6,324 nt of DNA. Source: Actinobacteria bacterium UBA3120 (GTDB lineage Bacteria > Actinomycetota > Actinomycetes > S36-B12). Under the pieces are notes generated by a model that saw nothing but the letters and a program-made list of their open reading frames with translations, made no database searches and was not told the DNA's origin. The stretch covers positions 1-6,324 of the forward strand of contig DEZY01000019.1 in assembly GCA_002365735.1 (NCBI GenBank). Reading direction: 5' to 3'. Made by a program: the position numbers and the translations under genes. Within the stretch, counting starts at the first letter, position 1; every line of letters begins with the position of its first letter. Positions 5,502-6,324 of this stretch are shown in pieces.

Positions 5502-6324
5502 CGCTTTCACCCTCCCGCAGTGCCGACTTCCAGCAGTGTCCACTGCTTTATCGCTTCAAAACAATCGACCAATTGCCAGAAGAGCCGTCAATCGCCGCGG
5601 TTCGCGGAACACTCGTTCACACAGTTTTGGAAAAGATTTTTGATGCTCCAGCCGGCCAACGCACCTATGAACTCGCCCTTTCTCTTTTTACAGATGCATT
5701 GGAATCATTGGGGGAAACAAAACCTCATGAGGCCGCTCTAGTACTCGAACACGCACAGACCTCCGGTAATCGGGAACTCGTTGAAGCGACACTTGCGCCG
5801 ATTAAGCCACTGATGGAGACCTATTTTGCCATGGAAGACCCCAACCGCCTGGAACCACATGCGCGCGAGTTAGCCATGAGTGTTGAGTTGGAGGAGGGGT
5901 TTTCTATCAGGGGTTTCATCGACCGAGTTGACCGCAATCCGTCTGGTGATATTCGGATCGTGGATTATAAAAGCGGTAAGTCGCCGTCACCTCGATACTC
6001 GGATAAGGCGATGTTCCAAATGCGCTTCTACGGCTTGGCCTGGTGGCGCATCAATGGTGAGCTGCCGCGCATGCTGCAGTTGATGTATCTGGGCAATGGC
6101 AAAATGCTGAAATACGAGCCTTCTGAAAGTGACCTGCTTAGCACTGAACGAAAAATTCTTGCTCTGCGTAGCGCCATCTCGAATAGTGCAGAACAACGGT
6201 CATTTGCGCCGACGCCATCTAAGTTGTGCGGCTGGTGCTCTTTTAAGCCTTTGTGTCCCGAATTTGGTGGCACTCCCCCGCCGTTGCCAGACCGAGCAAC
6301 GTGGACTTCCGGGAGTTCGCTCGT
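5489..6324 (+). CDS. RecB/Cas4-like PD-(D/E)XK nuclease with four-Cys cluster (cut by window edge)
   Basis: The frame stays open for 278 codons to the right edge. It encodes a RecB-family nuclease like M. tuberculosis Rv2119, which is also the neighbour of the trmI gene there. LSPSRSADFQQCPLLYRF (6-23) and RGTLVHTVLE (39-48, His44) start the domain. GFIDRVDR (142-149, Asp145) and IVDYKSGK (157-164, Asp159 and Lys161) supply the metal-binding and catalytic residues, and QMRFYGLAW (177-185) is the Q-x3-Y motif. Cys17 plus Cys247, Cys250 and Cys256 (CGWCSFKPLC) form the pattern that binds an iron-sulfur cluster in AddB and Cas4. Only a short C-terminal tail should be missing. The start is GTG, because an in-frame TGA lies immediately upstream and the next in-frame Met is residue 109. 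Expected activity is DNA exonuclease or end processing; its cellular role is not known. Confidence 0.85.
   Translation, partial: MFPSSLSPSRSADFQQCPLLYRFKTIDQLPEEPSIAAVRGTLVHTVLEKIFDAPAGQRTYELALSLFTDALESLGETKPHEAALVLEHAQTSGNRELVEATLAPIKPLMETYFAMEDPNRLEPHARELAMSVELEEGFSIRGFIDRVDRNPSGDIRIVDYKSGKSPSPRYSDKAMFQMRFYGLAWWRINGELPRMLQLMYLGNGKMLKYEPSESDLLSTERKILALRSAISNSAEQRSFAPTPSKLCGWCSFKPLCPEFGGTPPPLPDRATWTSGSSL

Noticed and set aside
5415..5741. 108-codon plus-strand open frame overlapping the divergent gap and the nuclease gene
   Set aside because: It is out of frame with the conserved nuclease reading frame, which carries all motifs, and its product shows no domain.
5489..6324. Cas4 of a CRISPR-Cas system
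   Set aside because: The motifs overlap with Cas4, but no CRISPR repeats or other cas genes occur, and the trmI neighbour identifies the actinobacterial RecB-like family.

Overview
The window is the Pup-proteasome locus of an actinobacterium. Five genes of the pathway lie head to tail on the minus strand. In transcription order they are arc/mpa (proteasomal AAA ATPase), dop (deamidase/depupylase of Pup), pup (the protein tag), prcB (proteasome beta subunit) and the first 78 codons of prcA (alpha subunit), which leaves the window at base 1. Upstream of arc, on the same strand, is trmI, a tRNA m1A58 methyltransferase gene. Divergent from trmI, on the plus strand, is a RecB/Cas4-like PD-(D/E)XK nuclease gene that runs off the right edge.

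Together the genes form one degradation system. Dop converts the C-terminal Gln of Pup to Glu. A ligase, PafA, which is not in this window, then attaches Pup to substrate lysines. The Arc/Mpa hexamer recognises Pup through its N-terminal coiled coil, unfolds the substrate and docks through its C-terminal GQYL tail on the 20S core built from PrcA and PrcB. Key residues look intact in every subunit: the GGQ end of Pup, the nucleophile Thr after HG in PrcB, Walker A and B in Arc, and the ETEYG and VDHAHPEYS motifs in Dop.

The layout is very compact. Gaps are 78 bp (trmI-arc), 40 bp (arc-dop) and 16 bp (dop-pup). There are 4-bp overlaps at pup/prcB (GTGA) and prcB/prcA (ATGA), which suggest translational coupling. 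The gene content and order agree with what I recall of Mycobacterium tuberculosis Rv2109c-Rv2119, but without the extra genes found there between dop and mpa and between mpa and trmI. Base composition is only about half G+C by eye, low for an actinobacterium. Protein flavour (the Dop start, PrcA N-terminus and short PrcB propeptide) resembles Micrococcales-like or low-GC aquatic actinobacteria, but I cannot fix the lineage.

There is no RNA gene, mobile element, CRISPR array or gene-free stretch over 300 bases. The least explained part is the 40-bp divergent gap between trmI and the nuclease gene. It holds a candidate leaderless promoter for trmI and a 7-bp inverted repeat that flanks the nuclease start codon. 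I did not find a new system. The pathway is known, and the open points are small regulatory ones and the role of the nuclease.
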